A stretch of 64,000 nucleotides of DNA from JARRPM01 sp963765545 (GTDB lineage: Bacteria; Pseudomonadota; Gammaproteobacteria; Pseudomonadales; Halieaceae): the NCBI GenBank assembly GCA_963765545.1, contig CAVXWW010000004.1, positions 992,001 to 1,056,000 on the forward strand. Reading direction: 5' to 3'. Position 1 is the first letter of the stretch, and each line of letters begins with the position of its first letter. Below are positions 8,605 to 17,535 of this stretch, piece by piece. Made by a program: the position numbers and the translations under genes. The notes beneath the pieces are model-generated. The model was not told the origin of the DNA. It saw only the letters and a list, made by a program, of their open reading frames with translations, and made no database searches.

Positions 8605-9993
8605 ATGCAGCTAACCAGGATCACCGCACTTTCGCTGGTACTTTTATTGCCAGCAGGTATCGCCACCGCAAAAATGTCAGCGGAGGATGTCGCGCGACTA
8701 GGCAAGGACCTCAACCCCATCGGCGGGATCAAAGCGGGCAGTGACGATGGTTTGCTGCCGGCGTGGACGGGAACCGTCGTCGGGCTTCCGAAGGGACTGG
8801 CATGGGACGGGCCCGGTAAGCCCTACCCCGACCCCTGGCCCGCTGAAGAGCCACTGTTCACCATCACCAGCGACAACATGGAACAGTACCGGGACCGCCT
8901 CAGCCCGGGGCAAATCGCCCTGTTCACCACCTACCCCACCACCTTTCGCATGCCGGTGTATCCCGGGCATCGCGAGTTCGCCTTCTACCCGGAGTTCTAC
9001 GACAAGGTGCTTTACAACGCACAGAACAGTGAGCTGATTAACGATAACGAGGGAATCAAGGGCTTTGTGGGTGGTGCCGCCTTTCCCGTTCCGGCTACCG
9101 GGCCCGAAGCTGTCTGGTTTACCCGCACCACCGGGGCTTTTGAGACAAGCGATGGAGAGTACAGCGATATCGCTGTTTTTCCCAACGGCACGCGCTCCAC
9201 GCGGCGCTCCAGGTTTATCCAGGAGTCGCCCTACGCCAGTCGCAGCAACCCCATCAGCCCGGAATACGAGTACCCCGAACTGGGCGTATTCGGCGGTTAT
9301 ATCATGACCTATGTTACGGAACCCGCGCGGGACAAAGGCCTTATAACCGCAGTACTTGAGCCTTACGACTATTCTGTAAATGATCGCGAGGTATGGCGCT
9401 ACCTGCCGGGTTCAAGGCGCGTCAGGCGCGCGCCCACCGTCGGCTTTGATACGCCCGATGGTCCGGGTGGGCTGAAGACGGTGGACGAAGTACGCGGTTT
9501 TAACGGCTCGATGGAGCGCTTCGACTGGCAGTTGCTGGGGCGACAGGAAGTTTTTGTGCCCTACCACAACTACCGGTTCGATGACCCCACCGTGAGTTAC
9601 GATGACTTATTGACCCGGTATCACGCCAACCCTGACTACATGCGTTACGAGCTAAAGCGCGTCTGGGTGGCCGAGGGCACACTGCGCGAAGGTGAACGCC
9701 ATATTTATGGTAAGCGGCGAATCTATATCGACGAGGATACCGGGTTCACAGTGATTACAGAAAACTATGATGGCCACGGCGAACTGTGGAAGGTGGTACT
9801 GACCAACAACATTTATGACTACGGCGGACAGGGTTACGCTCGCAGGGCGCAGATGTATCACGATCTGCGCGCCGGAGCCTACATTGCGGAGCGACTGATC
9901 AATGACAGCGCGCCGCTGAAGTACGATGTCAACCCGGTGAAAGGTCCCGCCCATTTTTCCCCCAGCAATATCCGCAAACTGGGCAAACGGTGA
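8605..9993 (+). CDS. DUF1329 family protein (LolB-like outer-membrane factor)
   Basis: The 462-residue protein has a signal peptide (LALSL-like core ending near IATAK) and the DUF1329 hallmark LNPIGGIKAGSDDGLLPAWTG directly after it. The rest contains conserved aromatic-rich blocks such as YEYPELGVFGGY and NYRFDDPTVSYDDLL. The ATG at 8605 has a clear AGGAGAG seven nt upstream. DUF1329 proteins are described as having a LolA/LolB-like fold, which would suit carrying a lipid or hydrophobic cargo at the outer membrane. It is the last gene of the four-gene cluster and ends 39 nt before a convergent permease gene. Confidence 0.87.
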   Translation: MQLTRITALSLVLLLPAGIATAKMSAEDVARLGKDLNPIGGIKAGSDDGLLPAWTGTVVGLPKGLAWDGPGKPYPDPWPAEEPLFTITSDNMEQYRDRLSPGQIALFTTYPTTFRMPVYPGHREFAFYPEFYDKVLYNAQNSELINDNEGIKGFVGGAAFPVPATGPEAVWFTRTTGAFETSDGEYSDIAVFPNGTRSTRRSRFIQESPYASRSNPISPEYEYPELGVFGGYIMTYVTEPARDKGLITAVLEPYDYSVNDREVWRYLPGSRRVRRAPTVGFDTPDGPGGLKTVDEVRGFNGSMERFDWQLLGRQEVFVPYHNYRFDDPTVSYDDLLTRYHANPDYMRYELKRVWVAEGTLREGERHIYGKRRIYIDEDTGFTVITENYDGHGELWKVVLTNNIYDYGGQGYARRAQMYHDLRAGAYIAERLINDSAPLKYDVNPVKGPAHFSPSNIRKLGKR

Positions 9994-10032
9994 GCGGGGC
10001 CTGGAGCTGTCCTGAAGTGCGGGCGGGTTAGC

Positions 10033-10794
10033 TCACTGGGCCGCTATCAGTGCGGACACCCCCTCCCAGAGTAACTTCAGGCCTATGACCACCAGGAAGA
10101 CGCTGATCACGCTATAGTAGAAAGTGGCGCCCGAGCGCTTTACCAGCTCGTGCCCGATCTTTACGCCCAAGGGCGCGAGCGGCACCAACACCAGGGAGTA
10201 GGCCAGGTTGCCCGAGGTAAATTGGCCCAGGACAAAATATGGCACCAGCTTTACAACGTTAACCACAGCAAAAAAGATGCCTGCGGTGCCTGCGAACAGC
10301 AGGGGGCTCAACTGCTTGGGCTGGAGGTACATGGTAAACGGCGGCCCGCCTGCATGGATACTGAAACTGGTAAATCCCGCCAGGGTACCCAGCACGCCCC
10401 CCGCTACCGGGTTGTGTGACCTGCTGGCACGAGAACTCCAGCCCAACAGCTGCTGGGCGCCAAATGCCAGGGCCAGTGCGCCGATCAATACTCGCATGTA
10501 ATCTTCATTCATCGCATCTGCTGTGAGAAAGCCGATCGCGATACCCAACAACGCCCCGGGCAGCAGGTAGCAAAGTGCGGTACGGTCAAACCTGCCCCAG
10601 TAGGTTTTCACCACGAAGGCGTCCATAACGACAAGGATTGGCAATAAAATGGCCGCCGCCTGGGTGGGCGGCATCACCAGGGCCATGATGGGCACGGCCA
10701 GCACTGAAATGGCGCCCCCGAACCCTCCCTTGGCAAGGCCGTACAGCAGAACCGCAGGGATACTCGCCAGGTAGAACCAGGGATCAGAGAACAA
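10033..10794 (-). CDS. TauE/SafE family permease
   Basis: This 253-residue integral membrane protein has about eight hydrophobic segments and the TauE/SafE features GLAKGGFGGAISVLAVPIM near the N-terminus and a second glycine-rich repeat (GTLAGFTSFSIHAGGPP) in the middle. The family moves sulfite, sulfoacetate or other organosulfur anions, but the substrate cannot be read from the sequence. The start is a TTG, preceded by TGAGG that overlaps the stop codon of purC, 6 nt upstream, so translation is probably coupled to purC although the functions look unrelated. Confidence 0.85.
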   Translation of the reverse strand: MFSDPWFYLASIPAVLLYGLAKGGFGGAISVLAVPIMALVMPPTQAAAILLPILVVMDAFVVKTYWGRFDRTALCYLLPGALLGIAIGFLTADAMNEDYMRVLIGALALAFGAQQLLGWSSRASRSHNPVAGGVLGTLAGFTSFSIHAGGPPFTMYLQPKQLSPLLFAGTAGIFFAVVNVVKLVPYFVLGQFTSGNLAYSLVLVPLAPLGVKIGHELVKRSGATFYYSVISVFLVVIGLKLLWEGVSALIAAQ

Positions 10795-10800
10795 GCGGCC

Positions 10801-11904
10801 TCAGTCGACCAGGCCAAATTCACTAGCCAGGATATCGATAATCTCGGCCTTGGGGTTGTCAGACAGCCGCAAGCTGGCGCCGGTGATCTTCTCCGCAATA
10901 CCCACATAGGTGTCGGACACCGCCATCAGGACGTCAGTGGGCAGCGCGTTGTCGCGGGCCAGCGCCACACGCTCAGGCATGCGGTCCTTGTTCAGGAGAA
11001 TGTCGGGATCGGGGAAATGTTGCAGCAACAGCTGGCGGAAGCCTTCCTTGGAGTTTTCTACTACTTTACCGTCTCGCCAGGCGGGGCCGTCCCAGATGCG
11101 TGACGAGTCGGGCGTCCCTACTTCGTCCATGTAAATGAGCTTATCCTGGCCGGCACTATCGGTCACGTAGCCGAACTCAAACTTGGTATCGACAAAAATC
11201 TGGTCCAGTTTTGACAGCTCGGCGCTGATCAGGTCAAAGCCCTCACGCAGCAAGACTTCGTAACGATCGACATCGGCAGTATCGCGAAAGTTGAACGCGG
11301 CGTAATTGTTCACGATATCGGCACGGGTGATATTGACATCATCCGCCGCCGGTACACCTGGAATGCCGGTGAGAATGCCCTTGGTTGAAGGCGTAATCAA
11401 TAACTCGGGCAACTTCTGGTCGCGCTGCAGCCCGTCGGGAATACTGATGCCACAGAACTCTCGTTCGCCCTTGGCATATGAGCGCCACATGGAGCCCGTT
11501 ATGTACTGGCGCGCGATGGCCTCGATCATCACCGGCCTGGCTTTCTGTACGATCCAGACCAGGGGGTGGGGGATCTCCAGGATGTGGCTGTCCGCCAACC
11601 CCTGCTCCCGGAACAGGCCAAACCAGTGGTTGGAAATCGCGTTCAGGGCCGCGCCTTTGCCGGGCACACCCCGCATGCCCCCTTCACCATGCCAGATACA
11701 GTCGAAGGCGGAGATACGGTCGCTGATCACCATGATGGCGAGCGGCGCGTCAGCGGCCACATCATAGCCCCGGGCGGCAATCAGTCGCGCGCTGTCTGCT
11801 TCTGTCAACCAGTAGACCGAGCGCACCTTGCCACTGTGTACCGGCGCGTCTGTGCGAATCGGGAGATCGTTATTAACCGCTAATACCTTGTCGGCAAGAC
11901 TCAT
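10801..11904 (-). CDS. purC: phosphoribosylaminoimidazole-succinocarboxamide synthase
   Basis: SAICAR synthase joins CAIR and aspartate with ATP in purine synthesis. The 367-residue form seen here is the longer bacterial type also found in vibrios rather than the roughly 237-residue E. coli type. Supporting segments are GKVRSVYW near the N-terminus, VISDRISAFDCIW, and VEAIARQYITGSMWRSYAKGE-like text. ATG at 11904 is preferred, with AGGA nine nt upstream; an in-frame extension to 11928 is less likely. The gene is followed at once by the TauE/SafE permease. Confidence 0.95.
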   Translation of the reverse strand: MSLADKVLAVNNDLPIRTDAPVHSGKVRSVYWLTEADSARLIAARGYDVAADAPLAIMVISDRISAFDCIWHGEGGMRGVPGKGAALNAISNHWFGLFREQGLADSHILEIPHPLVWIVQKARPVMIEAIARQYITGSMWRSYAKGEREFCGISIPDGLQRDQKLPELLITPSTKGILTGIPGVPAADDVNITRADIVNNYAAFNFRDTADVDRYEVLLREGFDLISAELSKLDQIFVDTKFEFGYVTDSAGQDKLIYMDEVGTPDSSRIWDGPAWRDGKVVENSKEGFRQLLLQHFPDPDILLNKDRMPERVALARDNALPTDVLMAVSDTYVGIAEKITGASLRLSDNPKAEIIDILASEFGLVD

Positions 11905-12029
11905 GGTGTCAGGTCCTGTATTGGCCAATGCAATGGGGTGGTGATGGCTGGTCTGTCAGCGAATGCCGCCCCGATAGCAGCCCACCACCAAGAGGGCGCC
12001 AATGTTAGCAGAGTGGGAGGCAATCGGCA

Positions 12030-12740
12030 TCATTGAGCGACATTTTCAGGCGGACCCTCGCGCGCCGCCAGAGCCCGATGTTCGCGCAGGTGCAGAGACA
12101 CATCCAATCCTATTTTGAGCAAAACCAACACAACGAGCATGGCAACAGGCTGCCCCAGCGCCATGACCGCCATGCCGCCTAACAGGACCGTTATATGCAA
12201 CACGACAATTCGCCCATAGGGCGCGCCCATAAGCTGTCCCAGGTCAGATTCCTCTCGCTCACCGCCCAGCAGGAAATTCAGTACATAGGACACCCCATGG
12301 CTGATAAACAAGGCAGCGAATGCGGCCAGCCATTCGGGTGGTGTATGCATCAGCACCTGGCGAACAACGTTGATCAGCAGTTGCGGAAATACCAGGAACA
12401 GGGGCCAGGGCTCCCCCGGCATAGGATCTATATTCTCGTCCAGCAACATGGTGGCGATCAACATGCCGTGGACCGCGCAGAAACCGCCGTAGTGAATGCA
12501 AAAGAACAAACCCATTCCGAGGCCGCGAACCGGCGCTATTGTCAGCATCTTGAGCAGGGTGTAGAAGCCAAGTACCAGGTTCTCTGACCAGTACAGCAGC
12601 AGTAACGCCGCCACATCCCAGCCAAACCATAGCACCCCCGCCAGTGGCAAGAGATTGACCAGCACCAGCAGAAGCAGGCTGATCCTGCTTCGCAGGCCAC
12701 TGTACTGATGGTTTTCAGACCGAAATGGCGGCTTAATCAT
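12030..12740 (-). CDS. DUF6498-like integral membrane protein
   Basis: This 236-residue protein has about six hydrophobic helices. The segment LLYWSENLVLGFYTLLKML after the second helix and the conserved FFCIHYGGFCAVHGML segment are typical of the DUF6498 group, whose function is unknown. I took the ATG at 12740; longer frames run into the divergent haemoglobin gene and have no hydrophobic or conserved content. About 105 nt separate the two divergent genes and must hold both promoters. Nothing shows a role. Confidence 0.65.
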   Translation of the reverse strand: MIKPPFRSENHQYSGLRSRISLLLLVLVNLLPLAGVLWFGWDVAALLLLYWSENLVLGFYTLLKMLTIAPVRGLGMGLFFCIHYGGFCAVHGMLIATMLLDENIDPMPGEPWPLFLVFPQLLINVVRQVLMHTPPEWLAAFAALFISHGVSYVLNFLLGGEREESDLGQLMGAPYGRIVVLHITVLLGGMAVMALGQPVAMLVVLVLLKIGLDVSLHLREHRALAAREGPPENVAQ

Positions 12741-12845
12741 CGTTTGCTTGTCATCCCTGCCGATCGCATTAGGCGCTGGCCCTTCAGTAGGGATAAAATA
12801 GCGCAACGACACGACCAGCTTAAGCGCAGCAAAGGAACAAGCCAA

Positions 12846-13274
12846 ATGCAGGAAGAGAAAACGCCCTACCAGCTGTTGGGCGAGCAGGGCATCAGGGAAC
12901 TGACCGGGGCATTTTATGACATTATGGAGAACCTGCCGGAAGCCGCCGAGGTGCGGGCAATGCACGCTGCCGACCTTGCTCCTATGAAAGAAAAGCTGGC
13001 GGAGTACCTGATCGGCTGGATGGGCGGACCTCCGCTTTACGCCGACAAATACGGCACGGTCTGCATGACCACACCCCACGAACACTATCATATTGGCCCA
13101 CGGGAAAGGGATCAGTGGTTGTTGTGCATGGACGCCGCCCTGCAACAAACAGGGGCCAACGAGGAACTGAAAGCCATGCTAAAGGTGCCCATGTATCGTA
13201 TCGCGGACGCGGTACGCAACCGCGAAGAGCCCAGCGCCGCCGACGACAATCCAAATATTATTGCAGCGGGCTGA
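12846..13274 (+). CDS. group II-type truncated haemoglobin
   Basis: The 142-residue protein matches the group II truncated haemoglobin pattern: GEQGIRELTGAFYDIME in helix B/C, LIGWMGGPPLYADKYG in E/F, and the proximal-His segment HEHYHIGPRERDQWLLCM followed by DAAL. These proteins bind haem and act in oxygen, nitric oxide or peroxide handling. The ATG at 12846 has AAGGA upstream. It lies 6 nt before a TonB-dependent receptor gene, which suggests a two-gene operon in which the receptor may bring in iron, haem or a related compound; that link is an inference. Confidence 0.88.
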   Translation: MQEEKTPYQLLGEQGIRELTGAFYDIMENLPEAAEVRAMHAADLAPMKEKLAEYLIGWMGGPPLYADKYGTVCMTTPHEHYHIGPRERDQWLLCMDAALQQTGANEELKAMLKVPMYRIADAVRNREEPSAADDNPNIIAAG

Positions 13275-13280
13275 TCGATT

Positions 13281-15335
13281 ATGCGTTATTCAAGTCGCCT
13301 GCTGGGCGCAGTGTTACTGCTTGTACCGCCACTCGCCTCGACACAGGAGTCGTCTACCGAGCATGTGCTGGTCACCGCCACCCGGGTATCCGAGGATGGG
13401 GCAAAGATACCCATGGCGTGGTCCAGTATCAGTGAGAAAGAGCTGGAACTGATCGGTGAGGTGCATATCAACCAGGTCATGCAGCAGGTGCCCGGCGCCT
13501 GGATAGCGCGGGGGAACGGCCAGGAAAGCCTGATATCCCTGCGCTCGCCCGTGCTGACCGGCGCCGGCAGCTGCGGCGCTTTCCTGACGGCCGGGGACGG
13601 TATCAGCCTGCGTGCGCCGGGCTTTTGCAACGTCAACCAGTTATTCGACGCCAATACCGAGCAGGCCGGCCGTATCGAGGTGATCAAGGGGCCCGCTACA
13701 TCGGTGTACGGCTCCAATGCCATGCATGGCCTGATCAACGTGCTCAGTGCCGCCCCAACTGCAGAGGAAGATCAGAATGTCTCGGTTGAAGCCGGACCCT
13801 ATGACTACTATCGCGGCAAGTACCGTTACGGCAATACCTGGGGAGCTCACGGGGTCAGTGTGCGTATCAATGGCACCACCGATGGCGGCTACCTGGACGA
13901 TGCGGGCTACGACCAGCAGAAGGCTACCCTGCGCTATGACTTCGAGGACGAACTGTGGCGCATCAGTAACGTGTTTGACTACGCCAACCTGAATCAGGAG
14001 ACTGCGGGATATATCCAGGGCTACAACATTTACAAAGACAACAGCGAGCGACGCGACAACCCCAATCCGGAGGCCTACAGGGACGCGCGCTCGATACGAT
14101 TCCACAGTGCGATCAGCCGCACCCTGGACCAGGCCAACACCCTGACCATAACTCCCTACCTGCGCGACAACGAGATGAAGTTCCTGCAACACTTCCTGCC
14201 CTGGCAGCCGGTTGAAAAGAACGAGCACAGCAGCCTGGGCTTGCGCGCCGCACTCAATACCGATCTGCAGGACAGCAGTTGGGCCAACGGCGTGGAAGTG
14301 GAATATACCGATGGGCGCCTGAAGGAAACGCAGGCGGAGGACTTCAGCCCCAACCAGCCAGCCGGCGTACACTATGACTACCAGGTCGATGCCACCGTGG
14401 CTGCCGCATTCAGCCAGTGGCGAACTGCGCTTAACACCGACTGGGAGTTGAGCGCGGGTGCGCGGGTGGAGTACACCTACTACGACTATGATAACAAGAC
14501 GGGCGACGGTTCAGCCTGCAGCCCTGAGGCCAGCGCCTGCCGGTTCTACCGGCCGTCCGACCGCGACGACGATTTCACCGACTGGAGCGCCAACGGCGGC
14601 GTCGGCTACAGCCTGAACGCCGACACGATCGCCTACCTGCGTCTGGCCCGCGGTTTTCGCGCGCCCCAGACAGCCGAACTGTACCGGCTGCAAAGCGGCC
14701 AGGAAGAGGCTGATCTGGACTCGGAGGAGCTCAGCAACGTGGAGCTGGGCCTGCGCGGCGTCGGGGAGCGGCTGGAGTATGACCTGTCGGTCTACCTCAT
14801 GCACAAGGACAACGTGATTTTCCAGGACGCCAACCGGTTTAACGTGAGCGGCGCCAAAACCCGGCATTACGGGGCGGAACTCAGCCTGGACTATCGCCTG
14901 TCGGAAGAGCTGTATTTTCGGCTGGACGGCACCTGGGCCAACCATACCTACGACAGCGATATCAACCTGCTGGGCAGCGACGGCAATATCAATGGCAACA
15001 CCATTGACACCGCACCGGAACTCTTCGGCAGCGCCCGGGCAGGCTGGAATTTTCCGTCCATGACGGACGCCGGCGGCACACTGGAACTGGAGTGGGTATA
15101 TATGGACTCGTATTACCTGGACCCCGGAAACGAACACGAGTACAGCGGACACTCACTGTTCAACCTGCGCGCCACCACGATGGTGAGCCAGCACTGGAGG
15201 GGCACGCTCAGGATCACCAACCTGCTGGACAAGGATTATGCGGAACGGGCGGATTTCGGCTTTGGCGAATATCGCTATTTTGTCGGCCAGCCCCGCGGCG
15301 CCTACCTGGAGATCAGCTACCAGTTCGGGTCCTGA
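13281..15335 (+). CDS. TonB-dependent outer-membrane receptor
   Basis: The 684-residue protein has a signal peptide (residues 1-20, ending near LAST), a plug domain containing VLVTATRV (TonB-box-like region), RIEVIKGPATSVYGSNAMHG, and a long barrel ending in YQFGS. The plug carries two Cys residues about 18 apart (GSCGAFL and GFCNVNQ) which could form a disulfide. The family imports iron complexes, haem, vitamin B12 or sugars; the substrate cannot be told from sequence. It follows the truncated haemoglobin gene by 6 nt and ends only 5 nt from the convergent trpS. Confidence 0.9.
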   Translation: MRYSSRLLGAVLLLVPPLASTQESSTEHVLVTATRVSEDGAKIPMAWSSISEKELELIGEVHINQVMQQVPGAWIARGNGQESLISLRSPVLTGAGSCGAFLTAGDGISLRAPGFCNVNQLFDANTEQAGRIEVIKGPATSVYGSNAMHGLINVLSAAPTAEEDQNVSVEAGPYDYYRGKYRYGNTWGAHGVSVRINGTTDGGYLDDAGYDQQKATLRYDFEDELWRISNVFDYANLNQETAGYIQGYNIYKDNSERRDNPNPEAYRDARSIRFHSAISRTLDQANTLTITPYLRDNEMKFLQHFLPWQPVEKNEHSSLGLRAALNTDLQDSSWANGVEVEYTDGRLKETQAEDFSPNQPAGVHYDYQVDATVAAAFSQWRTALNTDWELSAGARVEYTYYDYDNKTGDGSACSPEASACRFYRPSDRDDDFTDWSANGGVGYSLNADTIAYLRLARGFRAPQTAELYRLQSGQEEADLDSEELSNVELGLRGVGERLEYDLSVYLMHKDNVIFQDANRFNVSGAKTRHYGAELSLDYRLSEELYFRLDGTWANHTYDSDINLLGSDGNINGNTIDTAPELFGSARAGWNFPSMTDAGGTLELEWVYMDSYYLDPGNEHEYSGHSLFNLRATTMVSQHWRGTLRITNLLDKDYAERADFGFGEYRYFVGQPRGAYLEISYQFGS

Positions 15336-15340
15336 GTCAA

Positions 15341-16348
15341 CTAACGCAGCGCGCCGATACCCACCCCGGCACGGACTTTTTGCATCAGGGGTACACTGAA
15401 TTCCCGGGCCCGCCGGGCGCCTTTTTGCAGCACTTCCTCGATATATCCGGGATCGTCCATCAGCTCCTGATACCGCTCCCTGGCTCCCGCCAGTTCTCCG
15501 TTGACCAGTTCAAACAACTGCTTCTTGGCCTCGCCCCAGGCGATCCCGTTTTCGAAGTCACTGCGCATGCGTGCGGTTTCGTCTGCTGAAGCGAACGCCG
15601 CCCATACCTGGAACACGGTGGAGTCATCCGGATCCTTGGGCTCGCCGGGTTCAAGCAGGTTGGTCTTGATTTTGTTGATACTTTTGCGCAACTGTTTCTC
15701 ACCCAGAAACAGCGGGATGGTGTTGTTGTAGCTCTTGCTCATCTTGCGCCCGTCCAGCCCCTGCAAGACCGCCACGTTGTCATCTACCACCGCCTCCGGC
15801 AGGGTAAATACATCTGCCCAGTTATGGTTGAAACGCTGGGCGATATCCCTGGCCATCTCCACGTGCTGGATCTGGTCGCGACCCACGGGAATGTGGCTGG
15901 CGTTGAACATCAGAATATCCGCCGCCATCAACACGGGGTAACTGAACAGTCCCATGGTAATACCGAAATCGGGGTCCTCTCCCGCATCCTCGTTGGCCTG
16001 TACCGCCGCCTTATATGCGTGAGCGCGGTTCATAAGGCCCTTGGCGGCGTTGCAGTTCAGAACCCAGGTGAGTTCGGGGATCTCCGGGATATCGGACTGC
16101 CGGTAAAAAAGCGCCTGATCGGTATCAAGCCCCAGCGCCAGCCAGGTGGCCGCTATTTCCTTGCTGGACTGACGCACCAGTTCCGGGTCCTGGCACTTGA
16201 TCAGGGCGTGATAATCCGCCAGGAAGAAAAAAGACTCTATGGAAGAGTCCCTGGACGCGGCTATGGCGGGGCGAATTGCCCCTACATAGTTGCCCAGGTG
16301 AGGGGTACCTGTGGTGGTGATACCGGTTAGAACGCGCTGCCTGGCCAT
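15341..16348 (-). CDS. trpS: tryptophanyl-tRNA synthetase
   Basis: Class I aminoacyl-tRNA synthetase charging tRNA-Trp. At 335 residues it has the usual bacterial length. The ATP-binding signature appears as TPHLGNY near residue 15 (HIGH equivalent) and the KMSKS loop is intact near residue 204. The ATG at 16348 begins MARQRVLTGI as in related enzymes. It is convergent with the TonB receptor gene, with only 5 nt between stops. Confidence 0.97.
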   Translation of the reverse strand: MARQRVLTGITTTGTPHLGNYVGAIRPAIAASRDSSIESFFFLADYHALIKCQDPELVRQSSKEIAATWLALGLDTDQALFYRQSDIPEIPELTWVLNCNAAKGLMNRAHAYKAAVQANEDAGEDPDFGITMGLFSYPVLMAADILMFNASHIPVGRDQIQHVEMARDIAQRFNHNWADVFTLPEAVVDDNVAVLQGLDGRKMSKSYNNTIPLFLGEKQLRKSINKIKTNLLEPGEPKDPDDSTVFQVWAAFASADETARMRSDFENGIAWGEAKKQLFELVNGELAGARERYQELMDDPGYIEEVLQKGARRAREFSVPLMQKVRAGVGIGALR

Positions 16349-16403
16349 GCGAAATTGCCTGTCTCAAAAAGGCGCCAATGATACTGGCATTGGTCACCTT
16401 AGG

Positions 16404-17531
16404 CTATCCCGCCGTGCGAACCAGCTGTTGCAGGAGCTCACGGTAACGCGGCTGCAATTGTCCGGGCAGGAACGCCGAAACATCCGGGCAAGATACAGTC
16501 CCCTGCCCCACTTCGCACGCGAGTTGGCCTATCAATGCGGCCGCACACGCCCCCTCACGACAGGCATCCTCCGGGTATGATTGGTAGCGAAACCGGGCCG
16601 GGTAGATCTCAGGATAAGCCTGACGGTCCGGGACCACCGGCAGGCAGCCACGGGCTACTGCCTCTAGCACCGCCAGGCCCTGAAATTCATGTTGCGCAGT
16701 CGACAACACCAGGTCTGCGCTCTTAAGTAGCGCGTAATAGTCAGACCTGGAAGGCAGGTAGCCACAGTGTACAAGGCGGTGAGCAAACTTTTGTTCGATA
16801 CGGGTAAACACTTCAGGTGACTGTCGAAATTGCTGCCCTGTGAGCGCCAGCTCGAACGGCGGCCCGCTGCGTTCCAGCTCCAGCAGGGTATGCCAAAGGG
16901 ATTCACCACCCTTGTCGTGTTCGAAACGGCCACTCCAAAGCAGGCGCAGCGGGCGCTGCGAGCCGGGTCCGGATGTCCCTGGCCAGTGAGAGTCAGCTGC
17001 AGCCGGATTACCCACTTCGACAGGGACCGGCAGTATGCGGGCCTTGGCCGCCAGCAGTGCTGGCACACCGGCGGGCACATAGTCAGGCAGCCGTCCCAAC
17101 AGCGAGTCGACCCCATCCAGAAAGGTGTCCCGGTTGTAGGCCGAATTAAAGGCCAGGACGTCAGCTGCCAGCGCAGCGTAAAGGCTGACCATCTGTGCTT
17201 CCAGCAGGTTGGGCTGGCCCACTCGCTGCGGGTAATCAAACTGGTTTTCATGAAAATAAAGCACCGATGGGATGCTGGCCAGGGCGGGCACCAGTCCGCG
17301 CAAGGTCGCCAGGTCCACCATGGAGGTCGCAACCAGCAGGTCATAGTCCCTGTCCAGACACCCCCGTTCCGCCAGTGACCAGTACAGGGGATTGCCACGC
17401 ATTCGCCAGCTGAAGTGGCGCGGGGGCAGGCTCAATAACTGCCAGTCCCAATCGGGAAACATGTGCCGCAGACTGTCCTGCCAGTGAACATGGCTGTGGG
17501 CCGCGTAAGCCGATAGCAGCAGTACCCTCAC
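16404..17531 (-). CDS. tRNA-queuosine mannosyltransferase-like glycosyltransferase (DUF3524)
   Basis: The 375-residue protein matches the DUF3524/GT4-type family related to animal GTDC1 (QTMAN), which adds mannose to queuosine in tRNA-Asp. Diagnostic parts are VLLLSAYAAHSHVHW at the N-terminus, FHENQFDYPQR in the acceptor domain, and the C-terminal donor-binding block ending HEFQGLAVLEAVARGCLPVVPDR. I chose the GTG at 17531, 4 nt past the aminopeptidase stop codon, since the family N-terminus matches there; the sequence further upstream lies inside the aminopeptidase gene in another frame. Whether the bacterial proteins modify tRNA or make another glycoside is not settled by sequence. Confidence 0.75.
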   Translation of the reverse strand: MRVLLLSAYAAHSHVHWQDSLRHMFPDWDWQLLSLPPRHFSWRMRGNPLYWSLAERGCLDRDYDLLVATSMVDLATLRGLVPALASIPSVLYFHENQFDYPQRVGQPNLLEAQMVSLYAALAADVLAFNSAYNRDTFLDGVDSLLGRLPDYVPAGVPALLAAKARILPVPVEVGNPAAADSHWPGTSGPGSQRPLRLLWSGRFEHDKGGESLWHTLLELERSGPPFELALTGQQFRQSPEVFTRIEQKFAHRLVHCGYLPSRSDYYALLKSADLVLSTAQHEFQGLAVLEAVARGCLPVVPDRQAYPEIYPARFRYQSYPEDACREGACAAALIGQLACEVGQGTVSCPDVSAFLPGQLQPRYRELLQQLVRTAG

Positions 17532-17535
17532 GCTG

